Under the pieces are notes generated by a model that was given only the letters and a program-made list of their open reading frames with translations, was not told where the DNA came from and did no database searches. A DNA stretch of 64,000 nucleotides from assembly GCA_013122435.1 (NCBI GenBank), contig WYDT01000010.1:124001-188000 (forward strand), in the 5' to 3' direction. This document shows, in pieces, positions 44,364-53,636 of this stretch (the first letter of the stretch is position 1; every line of letters begins with the position of its first letter). Both the position numbers and the translations under genes were made by a program. The stretch is from Chloroflexi bacterium AL-N1. GTDB taxonomy: Bacteria; Chloroflexota; Chloroflexia; Chloroflexales; Roseiflexaceae.

Positions 44364-44585
44364 CTGGTATCCTTTCGATAGAGTAAGTGGATAACACAAA
44401 AAGGCCGTACTGAGGATGAGTGTACAGCAGTTTATGGAACCACTCAACGACGAAAGGCATGGGGAAAGCACACGTTAGAAACATGTAATACTGATCAACC
44501 TAAGCCTGTCCCATAGAGGGTTCCGCGCAGATGATAGAAGGGCATAATATTTTCTCATTCTTTCCCACCGTCGATATTGTCCACT

Positions 44586-45749
44586 CTATTTGGCCAGTAC
44601 ATGTGCATAGTTGTCTTTCAGCACTTCACGAAATGCTGGAGGGAGCATAGTAATTTCCAGTGTAATCTCATCATTTGTTGGTATGATGGTGAATTGTGCG
44701 GTAGGAACAGCCCACTGCTGGAGAGTAATGTATTCTTCCAGGTGGTCCCGCATGGTGGCCGGGACGGTGATAGTAAAGCGACTATGTTCTAGAGTTGCTT
44801 GGCGAGCGGCTTCTCGGATTGCTTTGCTCAATGTGCTAAGTCGGAGCAGTGGTCCATCATCATGGCCACTTATCTGCTCCAGGAAGGGAAAATCTTCGGG
44901 TTGAATATGGAGTTTCGCGACAGGTCGGATAGCTGCTTCGCTAGCCCATTCATTGGCATAGGTCTCTGTACCTAGCTTTAATCGTACGAATGTATCACGT
45001 TGGAAGAAGTATAATGCTCCATCGCACCATGGTTTTTGGGGAAGTTGTTCTTGGTTGATCGAAAAGTTGTATACCGCCAATGCTTTGCCATGTTGATTAT
45101 GAACATGGATGACCCCATTGCGAATGCTGCCACGTAGTCGGTTGCGATCCACCACTGCGAAGAACATTGCCCACAGACCATCCTGTGTGCCCTAGGTGGC
45201 TTGGAGATTGCCCTGTCCAGTCTTGTCACCTAATTCTATCGATTTACGGACGGGAGTGAATATATCGATGTCTGTATTGTTTGAGCTATGAAAGATAACG
45301 ATGTCTTGTGCTGAGACGTATTGGATGAATTCGTGTTTGGGGTATGGCAGATGATAATCGATCCAGTTGCCATCTGCGATGTTCATCAAGGTCTGAAGTA
45401 ATTCGGCAAAAGCAACCTCTTTTTTCAATGTCAGATCGAGGTTGGGTACCAGCAGACGTTCTGTGGTTGGTATGTTGTTGACAGACTTTGGTGGGATTCT
45501 AGTGAATTCAAGACCATCCGCAGGCATGGTAGTAATCTCATCACTCTCATTACGTACAAAGACCACCATCGCGCCATCCAGTGGTCCGCCGCGCATCCGA
45601 AAGTGATCAGTTTTGTCAAGTTCCAGGAGTGCCTCATAGCCTTTTGGTACGCCTGGTATAGCAATAGTGAGTTGATCGTTTACCTCTTGAACATTGAGTA
45701 TTACATCCATCCAGCAATAAACATCAGTGTAATGTTTGGGGTGTGCCAT
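44586..45749 (-). pseudogene. Hypothetical protein gene split by an in-frame TAG stop
   Basis: From ATG 45749 (AGGAGAAGAC upstream) the frame runs 185 codons to TAG at 45192-45194, after GNLQAT. In the same frame it continues GTQDGLWAMFFAVVDRNRLR and on to the stop at 44586, about 388 codons in all. Both halves read as one soluble protein: the first resembles the C-terminal domain that follows serine hydrolases (MRGGPLDGAMVVFVRN), the second has a beta-rich character. I do not recognise the family with certainty. The halves are only useful together, so the gene is probably inactive. Confidence 0.72.
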
Positions 45750-45799
45750 GTCTTCTCCTGTTGTTGGTTTGTATCCCAAGAGTGCTTACAGTTTGTGAA

Positions 45800-45961
45800 A
45801 TCTTCTCTATTTTTTGTGAAGTCGAGGGCAGCTTGTGGTAGTCGTAGGTCCGTATCAAGATTCTCGAAGCGTAATACCGCGGGATTCGCGAGGCTATCAG
45901 CGAGATCGCCCATCTGCTCTACACCGATCTGAGTGATGTGCTTGAGGCGTGAGACTGACAT
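45800..45961 (-). pseudogene. 5' stub of a PLP-dependent aminotransferase gene
   Basis: The first 50 residues from ATG 45961 (MSVSRLKHITQIGVEQMGDL, then NPAVLRFENLDTDLRLPQAAL) match the start of class I/II aminotransferases, in which LRLENLDTDLRPP-type sequence precedes the catalytic fold. The match ends near 45808 and unrelated sequence follows; more than 300 codons are missing. The stub overlaps the leader of the next gene. It indicates a deletion that fused this start to the downstream region. Confidence 0.6.
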
Positions 45962-46006
45962 ACAACTATTTCTTTCTTGGGTATCTTTTAGCTTAGGGAG
46001 TATGTA

Positions 46007-46720
46007 TCATATCCATACTTCCTCCTCTTCCTCCGCCCTGACCTTCGACAGCGCCGATGCAATCAGCCCGGCGGGAACAGCGACAACCCCAAGACCGAGC
46101 ATCAAAACCACAAAGGTAAACAGCCTGCCCCCCACCGTGATCGGGTATACGTCGCCGTAGCCAACCGTCGTGAGAGTTACCACGGCCCACCACAGGCTAT
46201 GAAAGATGGATTGGAAGTTTTCTGGTTGAGTCTCATTCTCAAAGTAGTAAATCCCAGCCGCCGAGAGATACAGCAGTATCCCCGTAGCAGCCAGAAAAAG
46301 AATGATTTCTTCTTTTAAGTGAGAGAAAGCCTTTACAAACCGCTGCATTGCTTTGTTGTACCGTATGAGTTTGAAGATGAAGAAGAGGTGGAACAGGTGC
46401 AATGTACGTATGCCTTTGAGATCTGATTCGAGGGCCAGGTAAAATGGCGCGATGGCCAGCAGATCAATCACGCCATAAAAGCTGAATATATAGGCACGTT
46501 TGTTAGGCGCAGTGAGGATACACAGCACATATTCCATGGTGAATAGGAGGGTGATGATTAGGTCTGAGGTGTCGAGTGCTGCTCGTGTTGATGACGATAG
46601 ATCTGGCAGTGTCTCTATTGAGAGGGTCGTAATCGAATAGATAATCAGGACGAGTACAAAGAGGTGGAAGGCACGACCAGCAGGTGTATCGGTTTCGTGA
46701 ACAAATCGAGCGATCCTCAT
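46007..46720 (-). CDS. Voltage-gated type potassium channel
   Basis: A 237-residue six-helix ion channel subunit. The pore helix and selectivity filter are HSLWWAVVTLTTVGYGD, with TVGYGD at residues 185-190, the potassium signature. The S4 region IRTLHLFHLFFIFKLIRY has only a few positive charges, so voltage gating may be weak. The last helix carries a polyglutamate cytoplasmic tail. ATG 46720 has AAGGAG 8 bases upstream; the longer frame to 46813 is not supported. The frame is intact within a damaged neighbourhood. Confidence 0.88.
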   Translation of the reverse strand: MRIARFVHETDTPAGRAFHLFVLVLIIYSITTLSIETLPDLSSSTRAALDTSDLIITLLFTMEYVLCILTAPNKRAYIFSFYGVIDLLAIAPFYLALESDLKGIRTLHLFHLFFIFKLIRYNKAMQRFVKAFSHLKEEIILFLAATGILLYLSAAGIYYFENETQPENFQSIFHSLWWAVVTLTTVGYGDVYPITVGGRLFTFVVLMLGLGVVAVPAGLIASALSKVRAEEEEEVWI

Positions 46721-46958
46721 ATGACATACTCCTTGAGTATGCAAAATTTGCTGTGCTATTTTTGCATGGAAGTGTGCGTTTCGCCAAGCGAAGTAGTGTG
46801 TTATTTCTTGCATTTTTCGTTTTAAATTAGCACAAGATCTATTTCTTGTATTGCTATGAGTGCTATAATGTATAAGGATATTTAACTTATTTTGTGTACA
46901 AAGTATATAAATCTGATAATTTGAAAGGGTTTAGAATGCCTACTTGAGGAGAAAGACC

Positions 46959-47823
46959 ATGAGTAAATCACCGTTAAGAAATAAGACAGTGCGCTCTGGC
47001 AAAAAATCGTCATCTTTTCAAGAGTTTTCTAAATTTGCTACTATTATAGGTTTTGTTAATGATTTGATAGGGTTAATTACCTTCATCGTGTCAATTGCTT
47101 CTTTTGTCTTGGTTTTATTATCTGATCGTCGAAATAGTGATGGAATTGTCCTTCCATTAGTTCATATAACTGTCACACCAATGTATCCTCTCATACTGTG
47201 GATAATTGCTCTGTATGGTTATTTTAGTTATCTTCGAGTGTACTGGATAAATAATTTAGAAGAAAAAACGCCTAATTCCAATTTTGCTGGTTTTGTTTTT
47301 GATCTTCTCTTTTTTTTTAGAGACCCTCTGAGACTTTCCCCCTTTTTTTATTTTGTTGATGTCATTAATTTGGATTTTAGTTGGTCTTGACAGATTTTAC
47401 AACATGCAAGGTGCAATATTGTGCTTTGTTATACCAATTCTTTTTATTCTAATAGCAGTAACATTCAATTTTTATTTTGAGAACAAATTTCAAAGATATA
47501 CATCCTTAATGGACAAAGATTGGGAAAATTGGAGAGAATATATAAAAAAGAGGTTGAATGAGGAAAAGATACTAAAATGTAGTGATTTAGAATATCAGGC
47601 TATTGTTAGAGGTTATGGAACATTTGGTAGATCAATTATAGACTATGCTTTTTGGAGATTTGCTCGAGAGCATCAAGAAACTGTTCGTTATGTTTTTGTT
47701 TATGACAAGATTACAAATATATCTTATGATTACTACACGCCAAAGAATAAAGCACCATTTCCAGTTCGAGAATTGGTCTTACTAAATGACTTTTCTCCAG
47801 ATAAATATGTAATGAGAACTTGA
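46959..47823 (+). pseudogene. AT-rich membrane protein gene with probable frameshift
   Basis: The first frame (ATG 46959, GAGGAG upstream) encodes 143 residues with two hydrophobic hairpins and ends at 47388-47390. A second frame, open from 47332 to 47823, continues with another membrane segment (LIWILVGLDRF, ILCFVIPILFILIAVTFN) and a soluble domain rich in Tyr and Asp. They join best in the C5T7 run at 47338-47349 if one base is removed. I cannot exclude two overlapping genes. The region is markedly AT-rich: 18 G or C in 60 bases at 47401-47460, against roughly half elsewhere, which suggests recent acquisition. No family is recognised. Confidence 0.5.
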
Positions 47824-47922
47824 AAATACCTATAGTTGTGCTTGATGTATTGAATCCATCTACTCAAGGTATGCAGACGAGAGTTAATTATATGGAGCTT
47901 TGTGCAGAATATGTCAGGCAGG

Positions 47923-47948
47923 GTCAGGGGCTTGCCGAAGCCCCTGAC
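47923..47948. repeat. Perfect 11-bp hairpin in a gene-free stretch
   Basis: GTCAGGGGCTT and AAGCCCCTGAC enclose a GCCG loop. It lies in the 389-bp gap 47824-48212 between the AT-rich gene and the leftward permease remnant. No T-run follows on either strand. The rest of the gap shows only short frames without family features. Confidence 0.5.
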
Positions 47949-48212
47949 AACCATCGGCCCAGGCGCGGTGCCCTGTGAACCCGCAAAGAAGATGGGTATC
48001 ATAAGTAATGAGTTGGGTGGATGCCTCTGCGGTGTATTCGCTGTGGTAAGTCAGAGTTCTTATGTGGCTTAGTGGGTTATAGATGGTCACTGCTAGTAGA
48101 TAGATTGGATGACCAGCATCTTATGCAAGTGGTCTGTCGAAGGCACCACCGCCAATGTGGCTCCGTGGGTTCGGTTCCTGGATTAGGCTGTAGGACGCAG
48201 CACCCACATCAC

Positions 48213-48644
48213 TTAACTCGAAGCACTATCGTAGCGTCGCAGGCCGCGCTGAAACAACCATGAAGCAACAACAAAGCTGGTGACCGCAAGTAGCCCTGCC
48301 AGCGGCAGTTGGGTAGTCTCACCAATCCCCGTTAATGTCTCTACCGGCATGGTCGTCATCATGCCGATGGGCAGCACCCATGTCAGGATCAGGCGCAACC
48401 ACACTGGATAAAAGCCCATTGGGTGGCGTGCTAATTGGAAGAGTCCATCAAAGATCCAGTTGACCAGAAAGCCGTTACTCCAGAAGGCAAGGCTGCTAAA
48501 GAGCAAGAGCAGACTATAAAGAATTGTGCTGCTGATGAGACCTAGTAGCGAGTTGAATAGGCTGATCACAAAGTTCGAACGGTACGCCATTTCTTCCTGT
48601 AGCGAGGCGCTTAAAAAGGCGTTTAGAACGTGTAGATAACGCAT
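48213..48644 (-). pseudogene. ABC-2 permease with large internal deletion
   Basis: The 143-residue product starts like a full-length ABC-2 family permease (MRYLHVLNAFLSASLQEEMA, then YRSNFVISLFNSLLGLISS) and ends like one (YPVWLRLILTWVLPIGMMTT followed by a last helix). Family members are about 260 residues; roughly 100 residues covering the middle helices are absent between LISS and TILYSLLLLFSS, yet the frame is kept. The ATG has GGAGG upstream and overlaps the end of the preceding permease region. With the central helices gone, the protein is unlikely to work as the second membrane half. Confidence 0.65.
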
Positions 48645-48645
48645 C

Positions 48646-49431
48646 TCATCCTCCAATCGCGCTGTAGTGCCGTAGCCCTCGGTGCCAGCCAAACCAGTTC
48701 AGCCCGGCAGCAACACTCAGCCAGCCAACCTGTAGCACAAAACCAAACAACATCTCATCACTGGTGAGCTGTCCCGTGAGGAGTTCGACCGGAAAACCAA
48801 GCATGTAGCGAAACGGCAACCAGGCGGCGAGAGTCGCCAACCAGTTCGGTAGTAACGTGATGGGGGCGACCTGCCCCGCCAATAAAAAGAGCAGGGTATC
48901 TTGCAGGACGAGCAGGCTATCTGCACGGCTAGCCCAAAATGCCAGTAGCGCGGTAGCATACCCCCATAAAAAGCGCAGCAACCATGCCAGCGGTAGCGCA
49001 ACGCTAAAAGCAAATGCATTGGTTAGGGTCAGATCGAGTGTTAGGTGCAACACCAGCGCAAGCACACAAGTGACCGGAACAATAAACAGTAGATAGATCG
49101 CCTTGCCTGCCAGTTCGGTTGCAATCGTGTCGAAGATGGGTGACATTGGTCGCAGCAACAGCCCGCTCAGACCGCCTTCCCGAATCTGGTCGCCAACGGT
49201 CCAGTTGGTCTGTGCACAGGTCAACTGATTGACAACGATCAGAATGAGGTAGTAGGCCACAAATTCGCCGCGAGTCAGACCACCGATTGATTGTTCACGT
49301 GCCGCTGTTGACCACACAAACAGATAGATCAGTGGTGGGATCATCCAGCCAAAGGCGAGTAGAAAAAAGAATGACCGTTGTGCGAGCCATGTTTGCCACG
49401 TCACGCGCAGGAGAGCCAGGAAACCGCTCAT
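48646..49431 (-). CDS. ABC-2 family exporter permease
   Basis: A 261-residue membrane protein with about six hydrophobic segments. FVWSTAAREQSIGGLTRGEFVAYYL and GDQIREGGLSGLLLRPMSPIF are the landmarks of this ABC-2 subfamily, whose members occur as ATPase plus two permeases. Its ATG overlaps the ATPase stop by four bases and its stop lies next to the start of the shortened second permease. The frame looks complete. The substrate is unknown. Confidence 0.87.
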   Translation of the reverse strand: MSGFLALLRVTWQTWLAQRSFFFLLAFGWMIPPLIYLFVWSTAAREQSIGGLTRGEFVAYYLILIVVNQLTCAQTNWTVGDQIREGGLSGLLLRPMSPIFDTIATELAGKAIYLLFIVPVTCVLALVLHLTLDLTLTNAFAFSVALPLAWLLRFLWGYATALLAFWASRADSLLVLQDTLLFLLAGQVAPITLLPNWLATLAAWLPFRYMLGFPVELLTGQLTSDEMLFGFVLQVGWLSVAAGLNWFGWHRGLRHYSAIGG

Positions 49432-50390
49432 ACGATACCTCCAGTGAATAGTTGGTCGATCACGACTTCGATGGGTGGGTCCTGGATTGATAAGTCCGCG
49501 AGCGCGGTATTTTGCAGCAGTTGAGCAGCAATGTGTGGTGCATCGTGGCGATGCACACGTAGGGTAAGTGCCTCATTTGTTTGTTCGACCACAGTTCCGC
49601 CAATGATCTCCAATGGTGGTATGACGCGAATCAGTTTGTATGGCACAAGTCGCTCTGCTAAATCCGACAACAACCTGTCGTAGACCAGTCGGCCATCGTT
49701 GATCAGAATGACACGCTTGCATAGAGCAACCACATCAGCCATGTAGTGGCTGGTCAGTATGACAGTCACGTTATGCCGCTGGTTGTAGGTGGTCAGAGAG
49801 CTACGCAAACGGCGTTGCATCGTGACATCAAGGCCCAAGGTTGGTTCGTCGAGGAAGAGCAGCCTGGGTCGATGCAGCAACGCCGCCACCAGCTCACACT
49901 TCATCCGCTCACCAAGTGATAGATTCCGCACCGGCTTGTGGAGCAGCGACTCCATCACCAGCAGGTCAACCAGCTCATCCAGTGTCTCCTGAAACTGCGC
50001 CAGTGGAACACCGTAGATTTTTCGCAGCACACTAAAGGTATCGAGAGGAGGTATGTCCCAACGCATCTGCGTTTTGTTGCCAAGCACCATGCTGATCTGA
50101 CGCAGATAAGCGTGGTTGCGCTCATATGGCCGATAGCCCGCAACAGTGATCTCACCTGCCGTGGGTTGTAGTAGCCCTGAAAGCATTTTGAGAGTCGTCG
50201 TTTTGCCCGCCCCGTTGGGACCAAGGAGTGCCACCATTTCGCCTGCGGCAATCTCAAACGTGAGATCGCTAACGGCAGTGATGGTGCGGGTGCGACGTTT
50301 ACCAAGCGCTCCCAGGGAGGCCAACAGACCGGCCTCGCGTTCAGGTACAAGGTATGCTTTTTTAAGCTGATGGACAGCGATCAGCGGCAT
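49428..50390 (-). CDS. ABC-2 exporter ATP-binding protein
   Basis: A 320-residue ATPase with Walker A GPNGAGKTT, the subfamily Q-loop MVLGNKTQMRWDIPPLDTF, signature LSLGERMKCELVAALL, Walker B LLFLDEPTLGLD and switch LTSHYMADV. The last 80 residues are the variable C-terminal domain. It is the paralogue of the partial gene at 1-452. GGGAAG precedes the ATG. It heads the ATPase, permease, shortened permease operon, with a MerR-type regulator gene directly upstream on the same strand. Confidence 0.92.
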   Translation of the reverse strand: MPLIAVHQLKKAYLVPEREAGLLASLGALGKRRTRTITAVSDLTFEIAAGEMVALLGPNGAGKTTTLKMLSGLLQPTAGEITVAGYRPYERNHAYLRQISMVLGNKTQMRWDIPPLDTFSVLRKIYGVPLAQFQETLDELVDLLVMESLLHKPVRNLSLGERMKCELVAALLHRPRLLFLDEPTLGLDVTMQRRLRSSLTTYNQRHNVTVILTSHYMADVVALCKRVILINDGRLVYDRLLSDLAERLVPYKLIRVIPPLEIIGGTVVEQTNEALTLRVHRHDAPHIAAQLLQNTALADLSIQDPPIEVVIDQLFTGGIV

Positions 50391-50456
50391 GGTAGAACTT
50401 CCCTTCTGTATCTCTATGGGTCGTGCACAATTGGGTTCGATCAGATGGACAACACC

Positions 50457-50560
50457 AGTATAACCTTATGGTGGGCCAATGGAGGGTTGGTGTTTTGTGC
50501 TTTCTGAGCATACCAGGAAAGGCTCATAAGGTTGGATCGCCAATGGAGGGTTTATGGTTG
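50457..50560 (-). promoter_or_regulatory. Candidate MerR-controlled promoter region with direct repeats
   Basis: Between the MerR gene and the ABC operon the minus strand carries ACCCTCCATTGGC twice (near 50488 and 50552) and ACCTTAT-type half-sites beside each, one as ATAAGGT directly before a TATACT hexamer (50457-50462). The layout, a dyad-like site abutting a -10 box, is what MerR regulators use, but the -35 is not clear. Confidence 0.35.
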
Positions 50561-51294
50561 GGACATTTGTGTTTCGATTAGCTCGATGATGTCTAGCGCA
50601 CGTTGTTCCTGTGCGGCAAGCGTGGTCATGTACTGATCGGATGCAGAGAAGACCTCTTCCTGTGGGTCAGGGGTGTTGAGAATGTGCCACACGTCGATGT
50701 CTGTGCCATGCTCATTGATATGCTGCATCAGCCGTAAAATCGCCATGATGCTGTAGCCCGCGTCGCGCAACGTCCGAATGACGCGAATGCGTGTGATTTC
50801 ATTTGCTCCATACTGGCGATACTGGTTATCAGGATGGCGTGGTATGGTCAATAGCCTGTTGCGTTCCCAACTACGGAGTGTGTCCGTGTGTACTCCAACG
50901 AGTTGCGCGGGATCGTTAATGGCTGATCCGTTGTACTAATCGTTGCCCCTTTGAGCCAGCGTTCCAGCAACATGGTGGCTGTTTCAACATGGGCGCGCTC
51001 GGCCCGGATCTGTGCGAGGTAGCGATAGGCATTTTCAAGTGCACCGCCTAGATCCCCTGCTGCACCACACATGACCAGATTCAACACTGGTCGTTTGCCG
51101 CCAGGATACGGGTTAATCAGTGCCAGCCGCGCCAGACGCATCTGGTGGAGGTGGCGTTGCGTGAATTGGCGATACCCATTGGCAGCGCGTGTCACAGGTG
51201 GGAGAAACCCCCACGCTTCGTAGAGACGTACGGTGTTTACGTGCACACCAACAGCCTTGGCGATATCTGAGGTTGTGAGAAAGGGTGATGCCAT
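50552..51294 (-). pseudogene. MerR-family regulator with two HTH domains, frameshifted
   Basis: The first frame from ATG 51294 encodes a MerR helix-turn-helix (TTSDIAKAVGVHVNTVRLYEAWGF, NGYRQF) and a helical domain, then after TTDQPLTI runs into unrelated residues. In the neighbouring frame the protein continues NDPAQLVGVHTDTLRSWERN, LLTIPRHPDNQYRQYGANEI and a second helical part to the stop at 50552. So the intact protein would have two MerR DNA-binding domains. The break is at about 50911-50919. A seven-base TTAACGA unit lost from a tandem pair would explain it. It presumably controlled the ABC-2 operon downstream. Confidence 0.82.
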
Positions 51295-51300
51295 ATAGTG

Positions 51301-51306
51301 ATTATA
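51301..51306 (-). promoter_or_regulatory. -10 box giving a leaderless MerR transcript
   Basis: On the minus strand a perfect TATAAT ends six bases before the ATG of the MerR gene, and no Shine-Dalgarno sequence is present. Transcription would begin at or next to the A of ATG. A TTGCAA lies 20 bases upstream of the -10, the long spacing typical of MerR-regulated promoters. The remaining sequence up to 51712 shows nothing else. Confidence 0.5.
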
Positions 51307-51712
51307 CCAACGGATCAGTTAATGGTTTGCAAAGGGCTATATGATAATTCGGTATTACATGCAAAGTTGGTGCAGTAAGGTATTTGAAGTGGTAAAACAA
51401 GATGATTACCAACACCTGAAGTGCTTGAAATACAACGGCTCCTTGTTAGAGTGTGCCAATCAAATTATCTCTATTGTACGTCAATGAGCACACGATTACT
51501 TGTGAAAGTATACGCCTCCGTCGAAGTTGTACTGACAATGAAGTATGATCAAACCTATCTACAGTTTACCCAAGCTGCTGGAAGTAGTAGTATAATGACT
51601 GCTTGTGTGGGATCTGCTGACAGTATTTCTCCGTTTTATGGAAACTTCCTGCACATGCAATTGAGTTGGAGAAATATGGATATGTTAGCAGCATATTGTA
51701 GGAGTACTATAG

Positions 51713-52372
51713 GTGAATACCCCTATTTCTATACCTAAATATAGTGTCGGCGAAGAAATTGCCAATAGCGTAACACATGGGATTGGCATCGTCCTTGCGA
51801 TTGCTGGTCTGGTTGTACTGGCTGTGTTTGCCAGTCTGTTTGGAAATGTATGGCATATTGTGAGTTGTTGTATCTATGGAGCAACACAAATTGTGCTCTA
51901 CACGGCCTCAACCTTGTACCATAGCATCCCCATACCACGGGCAAAGGTGGTGCTCCGCATCTGCGATCACTCGGCTATCTATCTGCTCATCGCCGGAACA
52001 TATACGCCCTTTACGCTGGTCACATTGCAGGGTCCCTGGGGATGGACATTGTTTGGAGTAGTCTGGGCCTTTGCATTGGCTGGTATCGCATTACAAAGCG
52101 TGCTCATCCGTCAGAAAGCGATCTGGACGACGTTATCTTACATCGCGATGGGATGGGTTGTGGTGGTTGGTATTCAGCCCCTCTTTACATCTGTTCCAAC
52201 GGGTGGGCTGATACTCTTGTTTGGTGGCGGCTTTGCCTACACGATAGGGACCATTTTCTACATGTGGCGGCGATTGCCTTATCATCATGCGATCTGGCAT
52301 GGCTTTGTTTTGCTTGGCAGTCTGCTACACTTTTTCGCCATTCTGTTTTACGTTATTCCGCTCGCTGTCTGA
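51713..52372 (+). CDS. Hemolysin III family (TrhA/YqfA, PAQR-like) membrane protein
   Basis: A 219-residue seven-helix membrane protein. Conserved polar motifs are EIANSVTHGIG near the N-terminus, STLYHS after the second helix, CDHSAIYLLIAGTYTPF in the third, and HAIWHGFVLLGSLLHFFAI at the end; these histidine, aspartate and serine residues form the metal site of the PAQR superfamily. Bacterial members have been linked to membrane-fluidity homeostasis. The GTG start is supported by TAGGAG 8 bases upstream. The frame is intact and stands alone. Confidence 0.9.
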   Translation: MNTPISIPKYSVGEEIANSVTHGIGIVLAIAGLVVLAVFASLFGNVWHIVSCCIYGATQIVLYTASTLYHSIPIPRAKVVLRICDHSAIYLLIAGTYTPFTLVTLQGPWGWTLFGVVWAFALAGIALQSVLIRQKAIWTTLSYIAMGWVVVVGIQPLFTSVPTGGLILLFGGGFAYTIGTIFYMWRRLPYHHAIWHGFVLLGSLLHFFAILFYVIPLAV

Positions 52373-52566
52373 GGCAGGTTAATTTGCAAGAAGCCATTAC
52401 CACATATGCGTATCATCTAACGAATACGTGTTTGGTTTGACTGTGGTATGGCTTCATTCGTCAAATGATTATGTAAGCAGAGTATGTGAACTGAGTCTGC
52501 CATGAGAATCACAAATGTGGTAGTGGGATATCGACCTGTATCCGCCTGTTGTCGCGCCCTAATGAA

Positions 52567-53091
52567 TCATTCTTGTGTACTCGAAAATCTGAACTCAATC
52601 AATGGACCACTTGAAGCTACTCTGACCCGTTCATGAAATGTGCCATGCGTGTATTCTGCTAGAACACTACGCCAGAATACTAAAGCAGGTGTATTCTTCT
52701 GCAGGACTCTTAGTTGTCAGGTGCCTCTGAGTTTGTCAAAAAGCATCGTTGCTGCCTGCCGACCAATACCTCTGTTTCGATAAAGGTAGAATAGAAAGAA
52801 CTCTTCCAGAACTGTATCTGCATCTCCATCAGCTAAGGGTGGGGCTGCACAGAGCGCAAAGCCCACAGGTCGTTCTCTTTCATAGATGAAGTAGGCGTAT
52901 ATTTTCCCCGGACATGCCCACCACTCTGCCAGAAAACCTTCGGGATCACAACTATCATCCTGTTCATCTATAAGACCGTGTCTAACAGGTAAGTCGTCAT
53001 GGTATTGAGAAAGTTCATGAACATACGCAATCCACATGCTGTGGAGGATGTATCGTTTTTCAAAGGGTGCTAGTTGAATGGTAATGGACAT
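52567..53091 (-). pseudogene. GNAT-family N-acetyltransferase with in-frame TGA stop
   Basis: The first frame encodes 124 residues with the GNAT acetyl-CoA loop (LYRNRGIGRQAATMLFDKL) and stops at TGA (52717-52719) after RGT. In the same frame the protein continues QLRVLQKNTPALVFWRSVL, the usual final strand and helix, and ends at 52567-52569, giving about 174 codons. Family members have Trp at this point (GTW-(E/Q)L), so TGG to TGA is likely. The loss removes part of the fold. The substrate is unknown. Confidence 0.87.
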
Positions 53092-53341
53092 AGCGGTATC
53101 CTATTCATACATTTGTTTTTCAACTGTTAGTATGTAAACGAAAGATGGTCCTGAAAGGATACAGAGTCCCTTATAGACCTTTACCGCAGGTTCAATGGAT
53201 TAGTATGTTTAACCTGGCATTTCAACATTTGGATGATTTTTAGCTGTCGTAGTTGTCGTGGCGGCGCATCCACGTATATGGCCAACCTGTTTACCCCTGA
53301 TGATGCAAGTACAGGTATCAGTTGGAGGTTGAGCTTACATC

Positions 53342-53512
53342 TCACGCGATATCCGCAAGCAATGTGTGTGCTTCATCGGCTAGCGTCAGGGCATGGCTGA
53401 TCACGGCTATGCGCTGTGTAATAATGGTATCTATTGACTGTATTTTAATGGTCAAAGCATCTCAAAAAAGTTGCTCGAGTACTGTTTGCCAGGATAGTTT
53501 TTGTTCATACAT
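53342..53512 (-). pseudogene. Short helical remnant with internal TGA
   Basis: From ATG 53512 the frame reads MYEQKLSWQTVLEQLF, a TGA (53462-53464), then DALTIKIQSIDTIITQRIAV and ISHALTLADEAHTLLADIA before TGA at 53342-53344. The heptad-like helices resemble the end of a regulator or a small helical domain. It lies between the acetyltransferase and serine hydrolase genes. The flanking sequence 53092-53341 shows no further gene. I cannot name the family. Confidence 0.35.
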
Positions 53513-53636
53513 GCTTGTGGCAATCTACCTGTTTTTGCATTCCTGAACCACTCGACCCAAGGCCCTCGATGGCGTATCAGCAAGGGGAATTGTTCGGCAA
53601 TTGGTTGTGCTGGTGCCGTACAGAGGGATTGGCTGC

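Noticed and set aside
48021..48263. 80-codon frame with CIRC and further cysteines
   Set aside because: No recognisable zinc-finger continuation, no ribosome-binding site, and it runs into the end of the permease remnant.
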